Source of the DNA: Tubiluchus corallicola
Lineage: Eukaryota; Priapulida; Priapulimorpha; Priapulimorphida; Tubiluchidae
DNA length: 64,000 bases
Assembly (NCBI GenBank): GCA_030141605.1
Contig: JAQGDQ010000011.1
Location: 558,066 to 622,065 of the forward strand
Direction of reading: 5' to 3'
In this document: positions 26,601-36,100 of the stretch, piece after piece
How positions within the stretch are numbered: the first letter of the stretch is position 1
Layout of the letters: the number at the start of each line of letters is the position of its first letter
Position numbers and translations under genes: made by a program
The notes under the pieces: generated by a model
What the model saw: only the letters and a program-made list of their open reading frames with translations
The model's database searches: none
What the model was told of the DNA's origin: nothing

Positions 26601-28182
26601 AAACAATATGTTGCCATCCTAGTATGCTTGCTACTTTACACTAATTAGAGATTCACACTCGTATACTACTAGAGCAGCTACTAGGGGACACTATTTCCAG
26701 CAACGATTTCTAACATCTTATGGTTTTATATTCCTTGCAATTTTTGGGTGTCAAGTTGTGGAATAGCCTTGAATCTTCTGTTAAATCTTCTCCATCCTTA
26801 AAAATAGCAGTAAAAATATTGTACTGAAACAATCTCCAAATATAAGTGAACATTAATTCTTTTTAAATACATTTTTGTTATATTTATTAATAATCATCTT
26901 AAGCTATAAATAATTTAATTTATAATTCTATGCTCGTTAATTATTTTACGTCCTGTTAACTGTGCTTGTTAATATTTCCAGATGATTAAGATTTGAGATA
27001 AAATACCGAAAATGACCTTATGGAATTACGTTATACATGGATGGTTATTCAGTTTGCAGATGTGAATTAAGTGAAATACTTATAGTCAAACCTGTGGTAA
27101 GTGGTGCATGCCCTCGCTATGCTTATGGCTGCATGTGGTCAGTATCAGTTAACAGTTATGCTACATGGCAAAATATTGATTAATTTTTAATTTGTAACTT
27201 AAAATTATTTTCACATATTACTGACTAATCCAGCTATGCAAGTATAACATATACATGCGCTACTAACTAACAACTGCTGCTATACAAGAAATAATGCTTT
27301 AGATAAAATATAATAATTTAATTTACATTTACATTATAGTTTAATTTACATAGCTCACAGTACTAATCGAAGTAGAGTTTTGTTATTAAATTAGTAGAAG
27401 GGTGGTAGACTCGATGACCTTTCGGTCTTTTCGCCACCCGGTCTCTCTTTTAGTCACATCATTTGTTAATGCTATGTTGATTATGTTATTGAGGCAAATA
27501 AATTATTCTGTATTCTGTATTCTGTAATGTTCGTGAACCGGGGCTCGGGATTTGAGAAAGTTCGGGATCGAGGTTCAGTCATAACGACCCCGATCCCGAT
27601 CACTTCTAGTAAATTCACGTGGGGTAGATCCGGCGGGTGGGAGTGGTTACAAAGGGTGCTACAGAAACGACTACATGAGTCCAGAGTGCCATCACCGATA
27701 AGACTGAGATCCACTGATTTATTGGGTATCAGAGGTCAATTGAAGGTCACAGATGTCAACTGAGAGCTACAGGTTTTTGAATGAAATTGTAGCTTGTTTA
27801 GTCTACAAGGCAACATATCTGAATTTCACTGCAATAAATTTGCATTCGTGCAATACCATGCGCTTTTTAAAGAAACTACGTATAATTTAACGTATGTTAA
27901 TTAATTATTGATGCAATAAACTTACAGTTTAGGACCTACAAATTTTGACTTTGGATATAAGTGAAAAAAAGTCGAAACTAAACCTAGTAATGATGATGAC
28001 GACAGTTATAACGACGAAGACGACGACGAAGATGGTGATGATAATGATGATGATGACATGGTGATCATTACACAGATGAAGATGATAATGATAATGATAA
28101 TTTAATCGAATAGCGCCCTACCTCTCTGAAAGATCCAACTTGCTATCACCACGAGTAGCAACGTATGAATTGCTCTTCCCAT
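17689..28182 (-). CDS. Ly6/uPAR (three-finger) domain protein, GPI-anchored, complete, 140 aa
   Basis: Three coding exons join in phase: 28182-28122 (donor G-GTAGGG, phase 1), 18643-18512 (TTTGTAG acceptor; donor G-GTAAGT, phase 1) and 17918-17689 (TTTTTTCCAG acceptor). Residues 1-21 are a signal peptide (MGRAIHTLLLVVIASW start). Residues 24-110 form an LU domain with ten cysteines (26, 29, 35, 45, 55, 72, 81, 99, 103, 108), opening with LRCVQC and closing with CNGDGCN, the usual end motif of the family. ENATHC contains an N-glycosylation site (N51). Residues 116-140 are a small-residue then hydrophobic tail ending at the stop, as in GPI-anchored members. Such proteins sit on the outer cell surface and modulate receptors or channels; the partner is unknown. 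The acceptor upstream of the ATG (GATTAG, about 28212) implies a 5'UTR exon; TATATATA near 28809 (minus) is a possible promoter. Intron 1 is about 9.5 kb. Confidence 0.88.
18817..19265. mobile_element. Foldback element with about 210-bp imperfect inverted arms
   Basis: The left arm (18817-19026) and right arm (19060-19265) are inverted copies separated by about 33 bases. Shared blocks, read from the outer ends inward, include CATCCTACAC, CTCAGGGACTAT or CATCAGGGACTAT, ACACAGGTTAT, TTGAGTATCAGTTA and GTTGAACATT. It lies in intron 1 of the Ly6 gene. The frames on both strands (18763-19065, 19057-19248) are shadows of the arms. It could be a MITE, a head-to-head pair of repeat copies or a long-hairpin RNA source. 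Confidence 0.85.
19270..19720 (+). repeat. Family A dispersed repeat, copy 1 (internally deleted)
   Basis: It starts with CATGTCCTACCCCATTTTGA, continues with TTTTAACACCCATAATA, AATTTTCAACAGCGCAAACA and GAAGTACAG-type blocks near TTTAAGTACAGTGCTACTG, and ends with TTGTTTTGAGTTATAGTTTA. The same blocks in the same order flank a longer interior in copies at 31.1 and 35.3 kb. So this copy looks like an internal-deletion derivative. Confidence 0.7.
19960..20270 (+). repeat. Family B dispersed repeat, copy 3
   Basis: Shares GCGCACAGAGCTTGTATTA, CGCGATGACCGTTTCAGGCG, AATAATTAGAGCATTCGTAG and TTATTTTATATTGTCAATAA with the other copies; it lacks the 3' block. Confidence 0.7.
20271..21170. other. Ly6 intron 1 sequence, nothing recognised
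   Basis: No exon, domain or strong repeat was found. The frame at 20915-21115 shows no family similarity. Confidence 0.45.
21171..22256. repeat. Two degenerate (CGTAMC) hexamer arrays with inverted flanks
   Basis: Hexamers of the type CCGTAACCGTACCCGTAACT run at 21171-21230 and 22108-22256. Next to them are flanks that are inverted relative to each other: GACGTCAAGCATAT at 21231-21244, and ATGCTTGACTTTAATT near 22092-22107. The segment could be an element whose ends carry the hexamers. Minus-strand frames of repeating YGYGY/TGTGT residues are shadows. Confidence 0.6.
21741..21930 (+). repeat. 97-bp direct tandem duplication
   Basis: Unit 1 (21741-21837) and unit 2 (21838-21930) both begin AGACGTAAGCGTT and share TTCTTCCTATAATAAACGAA. 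They differ at a handful of positions, so the duplication is fairly young. Confidence 0.9.
22257..23839. other. Ly6 intron 1 sequence, nothing recognised
   Basis: GATCAGTCAG-like short repeats occur near 22440-22510. The frames at 22519-22731 and 23280-23471 (minus) have no domain signature or splice context. Confidence 0.45.
23840..24126. mobile_element. MITE-like element with about 22-bp inverted termini
   Basis: The left end reads GTTCAGACTAGCGAGTTTTC and the right end, inverted, reads GTTCGGACTAGCGAGTTTTC. The interior is rich in further CGAG/CTCG repeats. Clear target duplications were not identified. Confidence 0.75.
24127..25439. other. Ly6 intron 1 sequence, nothing firm
   Basis: A slightly GC-rich patch at 24850-25000 repeats GTGGACxATTT-type words. 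A GGGCCCTCCGG / GGGGGTGGGGCAC patch near 25227-25268 resembles a hAT end, but no partner end was found. Confidence 0.4.
25440..25540 (+). repeat. Family A repeat fragment, copy 5
   Basis: Contains ATACATTTTAACACTTATAA followed by GCAAATTCTAAG and TTTAAATTTCC, matching blocks of family A in the same order but much reduced. Confidence 0.45.
26205..27600. mobile_element. GC-rich palindromic element interrupted by a LINE
   Basis: AGGATCGGGGTCGG at 26214-26227 on the left is mirrored by CGACCCCGATCCCGATC on the right (near 27585-27601). Together they behave like inverted ends. The LINE copy (26275-27525) sits between them. Confidence 0.5.
26275..27525 (+). pseudogene. 5'-truncated CR1-like LINE with target-site duplication
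   Basis: The open frame from 26278 encodes the C-terminal part of a reverse transcriptase ORF: LIYHALVYPYLKYCILSWG, then the typical LQ/VHNKILKLM segment. It is followed by stop-containing continuation and a 3'UTR ending in tandem ATTCTGT heptamers (27503-27525). Tails of ATTCTRT type are a hallmark of CR1. AATGTT occurs at 26269-26274 and again at 27526-27531, a likely target-site duplication. It is a dead partial copy within the Ly6 intron 1, on the opposite strand. Confidence 0.85.
27985..28110. repeat. (GAT/GAC)n imperfect trinucleotide tract
   Basis: Imperfect GATGATGAC/GACGAC repeats just downstream (in gene sense) of the Ly6 signal-peptide exon. Confidence 0.85.
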
Positions 28183-28212
28183 AGCTGGCAGTACAACTTC
28201 TTATGTTGAAGA

Positions 28213-29394
28213 GAATACCTAATCAAAATGAATGACGACTCATGTCAGGCCATATGCATCTTGTTCAAATACTCAGACATCCTTGAACCTAGAAAAGCAA
28301 ATCATGTTTTGTTAGATTATCAAAATAAAGGCACAAATTACGAATAACTCGGTGTAGTAAAGATGAATTTGGCAAAAATTCAGAGTATGCAGTATTCTTG
28401 ATATGATCGGTGTGTATACTGAAATGAACTATTATCAACCGAAGCCTAAATGCCACTTCTACAGATTAGCATAGACGCAATTTGTATGTCCGTGTTTATC
28501 TTTTATATACACCTATTTAACAACAATGTAAACTTTACTCTAGGGAGTTTGTGTCTAGGTAATTCAAAATTAAGATTTTAATTTTCCTTGTCAAATTTTA
28601 AGCAGTAATACTTGTACTGATGGGATTACGTTTAAACTGATTAATAATTAGGCACTTACACGTAGTCTTCCGGAGTTTTGGTGCACATAACAGCGATTCA
28701 CAAATTACACGTTATATCAGCCTGAAATGCATGTCTACCTGACCGACTACCTGGTCACATGATTCATAACAAATTGGGGCGCAAGCAATTCCAACAGGTA
28801 GAGAGACGTATATATACCCAACAATAATTAAAAAAACACGGAGTTCTGCTGTTACGATTTAAAAAAATTCATTTTAAAGCAACGACTGATTTTCGTTTAA
28901 AATCAGCAAAATTACAAATAAAATACCAGTTGATACAGAAAACATCATTTACCTTTATTCAACTTCGTTCTTAAGTTTTCACATACTATCTGCTTAGGGG
29001 AGGTACGAATCAGATCTCAAGAAGAGTTTTTTTCGGCATTGTGTCACACGTCAGGTGAGATTGGCAACAGCTAATCGACAATTCAAGTAAAGGCTGTAGT
29101 GACTCTACAGGAATCGCTGCAAAATCGACGCATGCGCAGACGTTTCCTTACAAGTGCTCAACTGCCAGTAGCAGATGCCAGCTGAAAAGATCAAATATTC
29201 GTCGCCAGTCGAAATATTTCAATTAGGGAGTGCGAACATAAAGAAGTCGTATAAGCATAATAGTAGAGAAACATAATCAATAGTTATGAGTAGAAACTTG
29301 AAATTGAACCAGGAGCATCGTACAGTATCATGTCCATCACTAATAACTGACACCTTCAACGTCACCATGCTGGCATCATTGTAATTTTAATCAT
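28213..29394. other. Region upstream of the Ly6 gene
   Basis: This holds the presumed 5'UTR exon and promoter of the Ly6 gene (minus). TATATATA occurs near 28809. No coding frame is supported. Confidence 0.4.
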
Positions 29395-29715
29395 TGCCAT
29401 CGTCATCATCATCAACGTCGTTTGTAGTCGTCATCATCATCATTATAATCATCATCATCAACAACAACAACAACAACATCATCATCATCATCATCATCAT
29501 CAATATTTTCAAACGTCAGTAACTCTTTAACTGTAAGTTGACAAGATCCAGAGAAAGTTTGGTGCAATGCCGTGACAGTGACAGTGACAACAACAAAGGA
29601 AACGACAATAACAGCGGCAGTGATTTTAAGTACGATGATAACAACAATTACAACGACGACGACGACAACAACATCAACAACAGCAGCAGCAACATTATCA
29701 CCAACAGCAACAGCA
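29395..29715. repeat. (ATC)n and (CAA)n trinucleotide tracts
   Basis: (ATC) units at 29400-29500 with an embedded CAACAACAA run, then CAA/GAC/CAG units at 29580-29715. Overlapping frames rich in Val/Asp or Asn are artefacts of the repeat. Confidence 0.9.
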
Positions 29716-30525
29716 TCCGAGCTTCTCATTTTAATATTCCCTTAATTAGTAAAAGAACAAACTCTCACTAGTGTGACGTTTAGATTTATATATTGCATAG
29801 ATTGAACGCCAAAATTATTATTCAAAAAGTCAACTAGCTTGACAAGAAATAAATTCATCTTTACTAACAGAACAGCTTTTTGAAGGTCGTTTTAAAAATC
29901 AGTAACTGCTGAAAATAGAACAGTTTCTTAAATGAGTCAAATCCCCATTGCTGAATGAGCTTGTTAGTAGAATAACACACATCAAATTCCGATTAAGCAG
30001 TTATAATGCACAGTTGGGTTATAAAAGTGTATAGATTTCGCAAAGATTTCCCAGAAGATTTCCGCTGTTTTCTGACAAACTTTCTTGCTTCGTGCAGGGT
30101 CGTGGGAAGATTACTTGAAGACAAAAATTTTCTGATCTCCCAATCAATCTTGACCTATCCTTGTCACCTAATAAAAATTGTCAACTAGATAAAAAGAGAT
30201 AGTAAAAATAGAAAAATTGCGAAGTTCGTCATTTTTCACCTGCAATTTCTTTCTTCCCTAACAACAAAAAGGAGTTTTACGCAGACTGTAGGTTTCCAAT
30301 ACATTATCTTGTACGTCAAGAACTAATTGGATTTTCATGATTTTTCTAAATGGAGTTATTTACGCTTGTACGCTTGTACCAATACCGGTACGCCAGAAAG
30401 TGCTTCAACAGCAATACTAACTTGTTTAGTAATGTTCCGGTGTTTCAAAGTTCAGAACTAAGAGCTAATATAAAAGGTATTGCCGTATATGTAGCAGAGC
30501 TAATAAAGAACTTACCATTATATTA
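29716..30525. other. Intergenic, nothing recognised
   Basis: The frame at 30006-30188 shows no domain. The long frame beginning at 30350 is open only because the pentamer array contains no stop codons. Confidence 0.4.
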
Positions 30526-30560
30526 TATTGTATTATGTTATTTTATGTTATGTAACATTA

Positions 30561-30910
30561 CATTATATTATATTGTATTGTATTGTATTGTATTGTATTG
30601 TATTGTATTGTATTGTATTGTATTGTATTGTATTGTATTGTATTGTATTGTATTGTATTGTATTGTATTGTATTGTATTGTATTGTATTGTATTGTATTG
30701 TATTGTATTGTATTGTATTGTATTGTATTGTATTGTATTGTATTGTATTGTATTGCATTGCATTGCATTGCATTGCATTGCATTGCATTGCATTGCATTG
30801 CATTGCATTGCATTGCATTGCATCGCATCGCATCGCATCGCATCGCATCGCATCGCATCGCATCGCATCGCATCGCATCACATCACATCATATCATATCA
30901 TATTATATTA
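30561..30910. repeat. Pentanucleotide array with stepwise unit change
   Basis: In order: TATTG x37 (30571-30755), CATTG x13 (30756-30820), CATCG x11 (30821-30875), CATCA x3, TATCA x2 and TATTA x2 (to 30910). It is preceded by CATTA/TATTA units. Each block differs from the next by a single base. Open frames of 101-207 aa on both strands arise only because the units lack stops. Confidence 0.98.
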
Positions 30911-31129
30911 GGCTGTAGCACATTATTTATTTTGCTGATTTTTGCACTCATTGAACAAAAAATAAATATGTAGGATGGCGCAGAAAAAATGTACCGAAGT
31001 TTAGACTAAAATAACATCAGAAGTAGGTGCTCCACAAAGTTTAAATTTCTCAGCATGACATTACAATAGATAGACTTTTGGCTGTGAAAACTACAAGTTC
31101 ACAGTTTCAGTAATTTTTTAATTGCGACC

Positions 31130-31845
31130 AAAGAGTTTTTGCATGTTAAAAATTTAAAGCAAAACCGACCCAATCTTAAACCGTAGGTCAAAACAATCAA
31201 CCCTATAAAAATAAATGTTGAAAGGAAACATAGTATTTTTTTAAACAATGGCTTACGTGAAGGAACTGTTACCGCTGAAGCCGAATTTCGCATTTTACGC
31301 GTCTAGTTCTTAGCTGCTTACATGCATTTCGCCATTCGTTAGTTAGACGGGCACTAAGGAATTCAGGATTCCTGCATTTCGAGAACGCGTTGCATAAAAC
31401 AGGCGCTGACACCCAGGACCGGATTTTGATTTTGTAGGCCCCTGGGCTACAGATGCTGTGAGGCCCCGCATTGCAAAAAAACAGGTGCTGTACCTCTCAC
31501 TTCAGATGTGTTAGTTTCTAATGAACTACACACGTTCGGTAGCTCATGCGTGAACACGGCGGTAAATTTGAAATTTAAATTTTTATCTCAAAAGTTGTCT
31601 AGTTTTGGTACATCACACAGAATATTTTACAGTAGCACTGTACTTCAATGTTCGTTTCCGCAAACACGTGCAACACGCTCGTAGAATATTTTTGCTGTTG
31701 AAAATTATGATGTCATCAAAAGTTGTGTTTGCTCGTTGTTAATTAAGGTTTTAATCTCTAATTTAATTATCAGAACCGCTTTTGCAGTATTAACTGTGCA
31801 GGATTTGAAAATGGGGTAGTATATGAAAAATCATCCTGTGATCCT
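31130..31845 (-). repeat. Family A dispersed repeat, copy 2
   Basis: Inverted relative to copies 1 and 3. Read on the minus strand it starts ATTTTTCATATACTACCCCA and contains the AATTTTCAACAG and AAGTACAGTGCTACTG blocks. It then has a GGGCCC-rich segment including TGAGGCCCCGC (plus) and ends in the GTTTTGACCTACGGTTTAAG block. The interior segment CCGGATTTTGATTTTGTAGG resembles a hAT end and recurs in copy 3. Confidence 0.7.
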
Positions 31846-32414
31846 TTGAATGCCGGAACAATGTCAGCTAATCATTAATTGAAAAACAGCCACGCCCGCG
31901 TACAGATTTGTCATCAAGAAAAAATGGGGCCTAATCCTATGAACTAAGATATCTTGAATTTCCAGAGAAAGTGTACAACGGTCGTACAGTACAGAGTTAA
32001 TTGAGCGGGTGGAACTAAAGGTAAAAATTGTTGATTCCTGGAGCCATGTACACCTTAAACAAGTAAGAAACTGTATCAGCTGTGAGAAGAAATGCTTCTG
32101 TCTAGTTTGCAGTGAAAATGATGGACACATAGAACACCTGCTGTAAATTTAACAATAGCGACACAAATTTTTTTCTCGTATTTATTTTTGACTTGTTGTT
32201 TTAAGACTTCAGTATCATTGGAAAAATCAAAGGGAATAAACTAAAATTTACAGCGTTTATGCATAAGTGTATGTAACATCAGTGTGGTAATTTTCAAGCT
32301 ATTCCATTATTTTCTTATGATATCGTGATCAAAACATCGGCATGTTTTTTGCGCCACCAAAACGTACAGCAACTAAAAATGCAATGCCAAATTCACTATC
32401 CTATGCATAACAAG

Positions 32415-32572
32415 ATTCTAAAAATATGACTAGTAATAGTCTGCCCAAGCATATTGTCTGTAGAAATTTAGTCATCAATTCACTAATAAATAAATACATA
32501 TAGAAACTGTATAGACTAAATTTCTACAGACAATATGCTTGGGCAGACTATTACTAGTCGTATTTTTAGAAT
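32415..32572. repeat. Near-perfect hairpin, 59-bp arms and 40-base loop
   Basis: Arms 32415-32473 and 32514-32572 are inverted copies with one difference noticed (AATATGAC against AGTCGTATT). The right arm is also the outer part of the inverted repeat that brackets exon 1 of the HECTD2 gene. Confidence 0.9.
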
Positions 32573-32625
32573 AACTGTGGGGTCATTTTTCGGCTTCGTT
32601 GTAGACATTTCACACGGTTGCCGCT

Positions 32626-32769
32626 AGATGGCAGAACTATCTAACAAGCAGACGAAACAACATAAGCTAGGAAGCCAGCACTACACAAAACTGTAGATGG
32701 CAGAACTATCTAACAAGCAGACGAAACAACATAGGCTAGGAAGCCAGCAGCAGCACTACACAAAGTGGG
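32626..32769 (+). repeat. Two tandem 69-bp units upstream of HECTD2 exon 1
   Basis: Both units begin AGATGGCAGAACTATCTAAC and continue AGCAGACGAAACAACATA. Unit 1 starts at 32626 and unit 2 at 32695. Unit 1 is preceded by CCGCT, forming CCGCTAGATGGCAG, close to the CTCF consensus; unit 2 has a weaker version. They lie 170-320 bases upstream of the start codon, so a promoter role is possible. Confidence 0.85.
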
Positions 32770-32903
32770 TAACACTGTATGTGCAATCGATCGTTCCCAT
32801 AGTAAAACCGGCCACATCACCAGCTTCTACAATTGCAGGGAAACACTCCACAGAAATATAATGTGTTAGAAACATAATTTTCCACAACCGGTAAGCTGAT
32901 TCA

Positions 32904-32924
32904 ATGGAGTCAGCTTATCTGTGA
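32904..32924 (+). other. Upstream ORF of HECTD2 (MESAYL)
   Basis: ATG at 32904 opens a six-codon frame ending in TGA at 32922-32924. This is 17 bases before the main start codon at 32942 and in a different frame. It would be in the leader if transcription starts upstream of it. Confidence 0.35.
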
Positions 32925-32941
32925 AAACACATTCCACTGTG

Positions 32942-33148
32942 ATGTCGAGTCCTGATGCCACGTCAGCTCAGGCTCCTGTGATTACAAGAACATGTCCAAC
33001 TTGTGATTATACGGTAGAGGTAAGACCTGGCGGGCGAAGAACCATATGTCCAAGATGTGGCAACTTCTACGACCCAGCAGAATCCCAGGATATCATGAGA
33101 CGACATACCCAGAGTCGAAGCAAGGAGAGGTTGCCGGATATAGGACTA
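32942..33148 (+). CDS. HECTD2: HECTD2 exon 1: N-terminal zinc ribbon
   Basis: The exon begins at ATG 32942 (an in-frame TGA at 32897 lies upstream) and ends CTA-GTAAGTAC in phase 0, which fits the phase-0 acceptor at 37245. Residues 18-39 read C-P-T-C, 14 residues, C-P-R-C, a compact zinc ribbon; a basic, Ser/Arg-rich tail (RRHTQSRSKERLPDIGL) follows. SKERLPDIGL resembles the EREKLPPIVS stretch near the N-terminus of vertebrate HECTD2 as I remember it. The alternative is that this is an unrelated single-exon gene carried by the bracketing inverted-repeat element. Confidence 0.65.
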
Positions 33149-36100
33149 GTAAGTACATTTAAATCTATTGTAAAGATGTAAAAAATAGCGTAGGAACAGC
33201 CTTGCTGCTAACGAAAGACTGAAAGATTTAAATGTTTACAACGAAGCCGAAAAATGACCGAGCAGTTGGATACTATTGCTATTCTAAAAATACGACTAGT
33301 AATAGTCTACCTAAGCATATTGTATGTAGATTTTTAGTATGCAAGATTTAACAAAATAAGACATGATAGGAGTGAGGGGAATTTGGCCACTATTAAATAA
33401 GTTAAATAATATTTGGTCTGGCTACTAAATGGTTGAGTAACTCTAGGAAAACTAGTTCTAGGCAGTTTCATCGCCACACTTCTTTTGGCCACTTTTTATA
33501 CTGAGGTGGATTCGTTCATTTTTGAACGTGGCTAACGCCTGGTTCACACGCTTCTTCAAAAAACAACATTCAAAACACTAAACTCTGTTCACACGAGCAG
33601 TTTTCACTGACAGTTACTTTGCGTTGCACTTTATACTACTTTACTACTCACTGACAATAATTATTTGTTGAAGAGGTGTTCTCTAACTTCTCTTCATTTA
33701 TGAAATGAAAAGTGCCAAAGCGGCTTGTATGAAGACGAACTTTGTTTTAGCATGTGCTGCGAAGGGGAAACTAAATCAAAGAAAAAAAACTTCGGAAAAA
33801 AATGAAACAAGAATCATTTCCGGAATTAAAAGCATAAGCGCAAATCAATTTTGTATTCATTGTATGCGCGAAAGAAAATTGTATTCGAAAAAAGACTTAC
33901 TTTGTTGTGTACTGGATACTAAGTGCAAGAAGATGCTCTTCATAAACAAAATTTAGTCGTCTTGAAACGTTATATCACTTAGCTGTTTATGCTGTTATGA
34001 CCGTTAAGGCGCAGCTATTTTAACGGTTTGTCGTTTAAAACAAGTTTAGATAACATTGCGTAAAGTTTGAAAAAATAATCAGAGCACACTCTTCGCCAAC
34101 TAAGCAAAAGTTTAAATTACTTAACATTGTCAGCAAGATCAATATACACGTAATGTGTTTTTTGGTGAATCAGTGGTGCACACAGGAAAGGTGAGTCAAC
34201 GGCATTTTACCAGGTGGCGTAAACATTTTACAGTATTAAGACTTTTCTTTTCCAAGACACATATTTTCAAACATGTAAACATAATGCTAAGTAATATAAG
34301 TTTGTATGGAAAGTTTTTTCGTTTGGGCTAATTCCCGTTTTTTGTCCGAGTTTTAGTACGCACCTTATGTCTACGTTTAATTATGAAAATAAGTTAAACA
34401 AAATTTCACGAAAATGTAATTGACTGGACTTCGCCTGTCCTGAACAGTCATAAGTAATTACTCTAGATTATCTTTATTGCAGTTTTTAGCTCGTTTCAGA
34501 CCTTCGTTTTACACATGTAAACCGGAAAAAAGTTGCACGCCAAATTTTTGCGAATTGAGTTTCAAAACCTCGTTTACGAAGTGATATTTTCGAGGCGCAC
34601 CACTCCAAACAAATTACGCAGGTTAGAAATACACTGAAATTTGTTGCCATTATTTCATTATCAATTGACACTGAGTCGCTGTTTAGTGGGGCTCCATGCT
34701 ACAGAAGGGCAAATTGTCAAGTAATGCGCTATATTAGTGATATTACCTGTATCTGGCACGTGTGCACGTTTGCGTGCGTATGCGTGTGCAAATACTACTA
34801 GTTTACTAAATTACTAGAAAGTATTACTACTAGTTTATTACTAGTAATTAATGCTCCTGGAAATTTGTGTGTCGGGTCATCTTCACCAAATTTGTTAAGA
34901 TTTCCAAGACGCATTAATTTTACGTTTTATATTTGCGTGTCAGTGACTAATAACATTATTCACAAAGGAAACTAATAATTATCTTTCTACGTTTTCACGC
35001 TGTGATAAAATTATAAAGCTTAATACTATCATTTTGAGTAGCAACGTTACTCAATACATTGGCCCCAATAAATTCTCATTGCACGTACATAATTTATTAT
35101 GTATCATCACGGTTACTGTTCCATTATTAGTCTGTTATTCTCGTCTACACCTAGATTGCAATTCCAGATAATATGCTGTTAGGCTAGCCAGCAATATGCT
35201 GCGTACATTAAAAAATAATGTTTACAGGTTTGCATTGCGCCTTGTCTGCATTGGTTAGGAACACATATTGCTGTGAGAAATCATTAAAGGAAACCAGAGT
35301 GATTTTTTCATATCCTACCCTATTTTGAAATGCACTAGTAATACAAAAATATACTAGTGGTGACATCACAACTGAACACAATTTTCAACAGCATAAACAT
35401 TTCATGATCGTGCTGCAAATATTTGCGAAAGCGAAAATTGAAGTACAGTGCTATTGCATAATATTTAGTGTGTCATAAAAAACTCGGCAAATTTTAAGAT
35501 TGAAATTTAAATTTCAATTTTCATGAGCTCTCAAATGTGCGCGCCAAATCACAACTAACCAAATTTGAACTGATGGTGTCAGCAGTGCCAGATTAAGGCA
35601 TGGGCTTGATGGGCTGCGTGCTTGCATCCAAGGGGCCTCCGCCAGCTGAGGGCCTCCAGAGATTAAGTGAAATTGCTTTTCTATGAAAAGTTACTGCAGA
35701 ATGAGAGTAGTAGTATGCTGAATTATCTCTTTAAAAGGGCTCAATTAATTAATATACTGTATAATATAATACACTGTAATTGTTTTCTTGTCCATTATTC
35801 CAACTCATTGATATTCATTCAATTCATTCAACATTCAATTCATTATTAAAGAGAAATGTTTCTAGTTACAGCATAAATACATAGATTTATAATAGCTTCA
35901 AAGAGTCCGTCGGTTATTTAGTACTAGTAACAGTATATCTTATGACATACGTTAAAATACCAGTAATTTATTTACTGTAATTTGTACGTATTATAACTTA
36001 TTTTAACCAAAAACGTATTTTAATTTTGCAAATAACAGAATATCTTTTCTCTTTTTGTTGTGTTAAACTTGCACCCATCTACGTGGACCTAATGTTGTAG

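Larger units (their letters stand above)
32514..33336. mobile_element. Inverted repeats (about 100 bp) bracketing HECTD2 exon 1
   Basis: Left repeat 32514-32610 and right repeat 33230-33336 are inverted copies. They share CAATATGCTTGGGCAGACTA or its variant, TTACTAGTCGTATTTTTAGA and TCATTTTTCGGCTTCGTTGT. Identity looks like roughly 85%. Between them lie a 69-bp tandem repeat, a short uORF, and coding exon 1 with its donor. It may be a transposon carrying a captured exon, or two separately inserted MITE copies. Confidence 0.7.

Noticed and set aside
29412-29771. Val/Asp-rich and Asn-rich frames
   Set aside because: Trinucleotide repeat shadows.
30350-30973. 207-aa open frame and five overlapping frames over 100 aa on both strands
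   Set aside because: All arise because the pentamer units lack stop codons; sequence is a simple repeat.
32921-32941. GTG start upstream of the zinc-ribbon frame
   Set aside because: Animal genes start at ATG; ATG at 32942 is in frame with good context.
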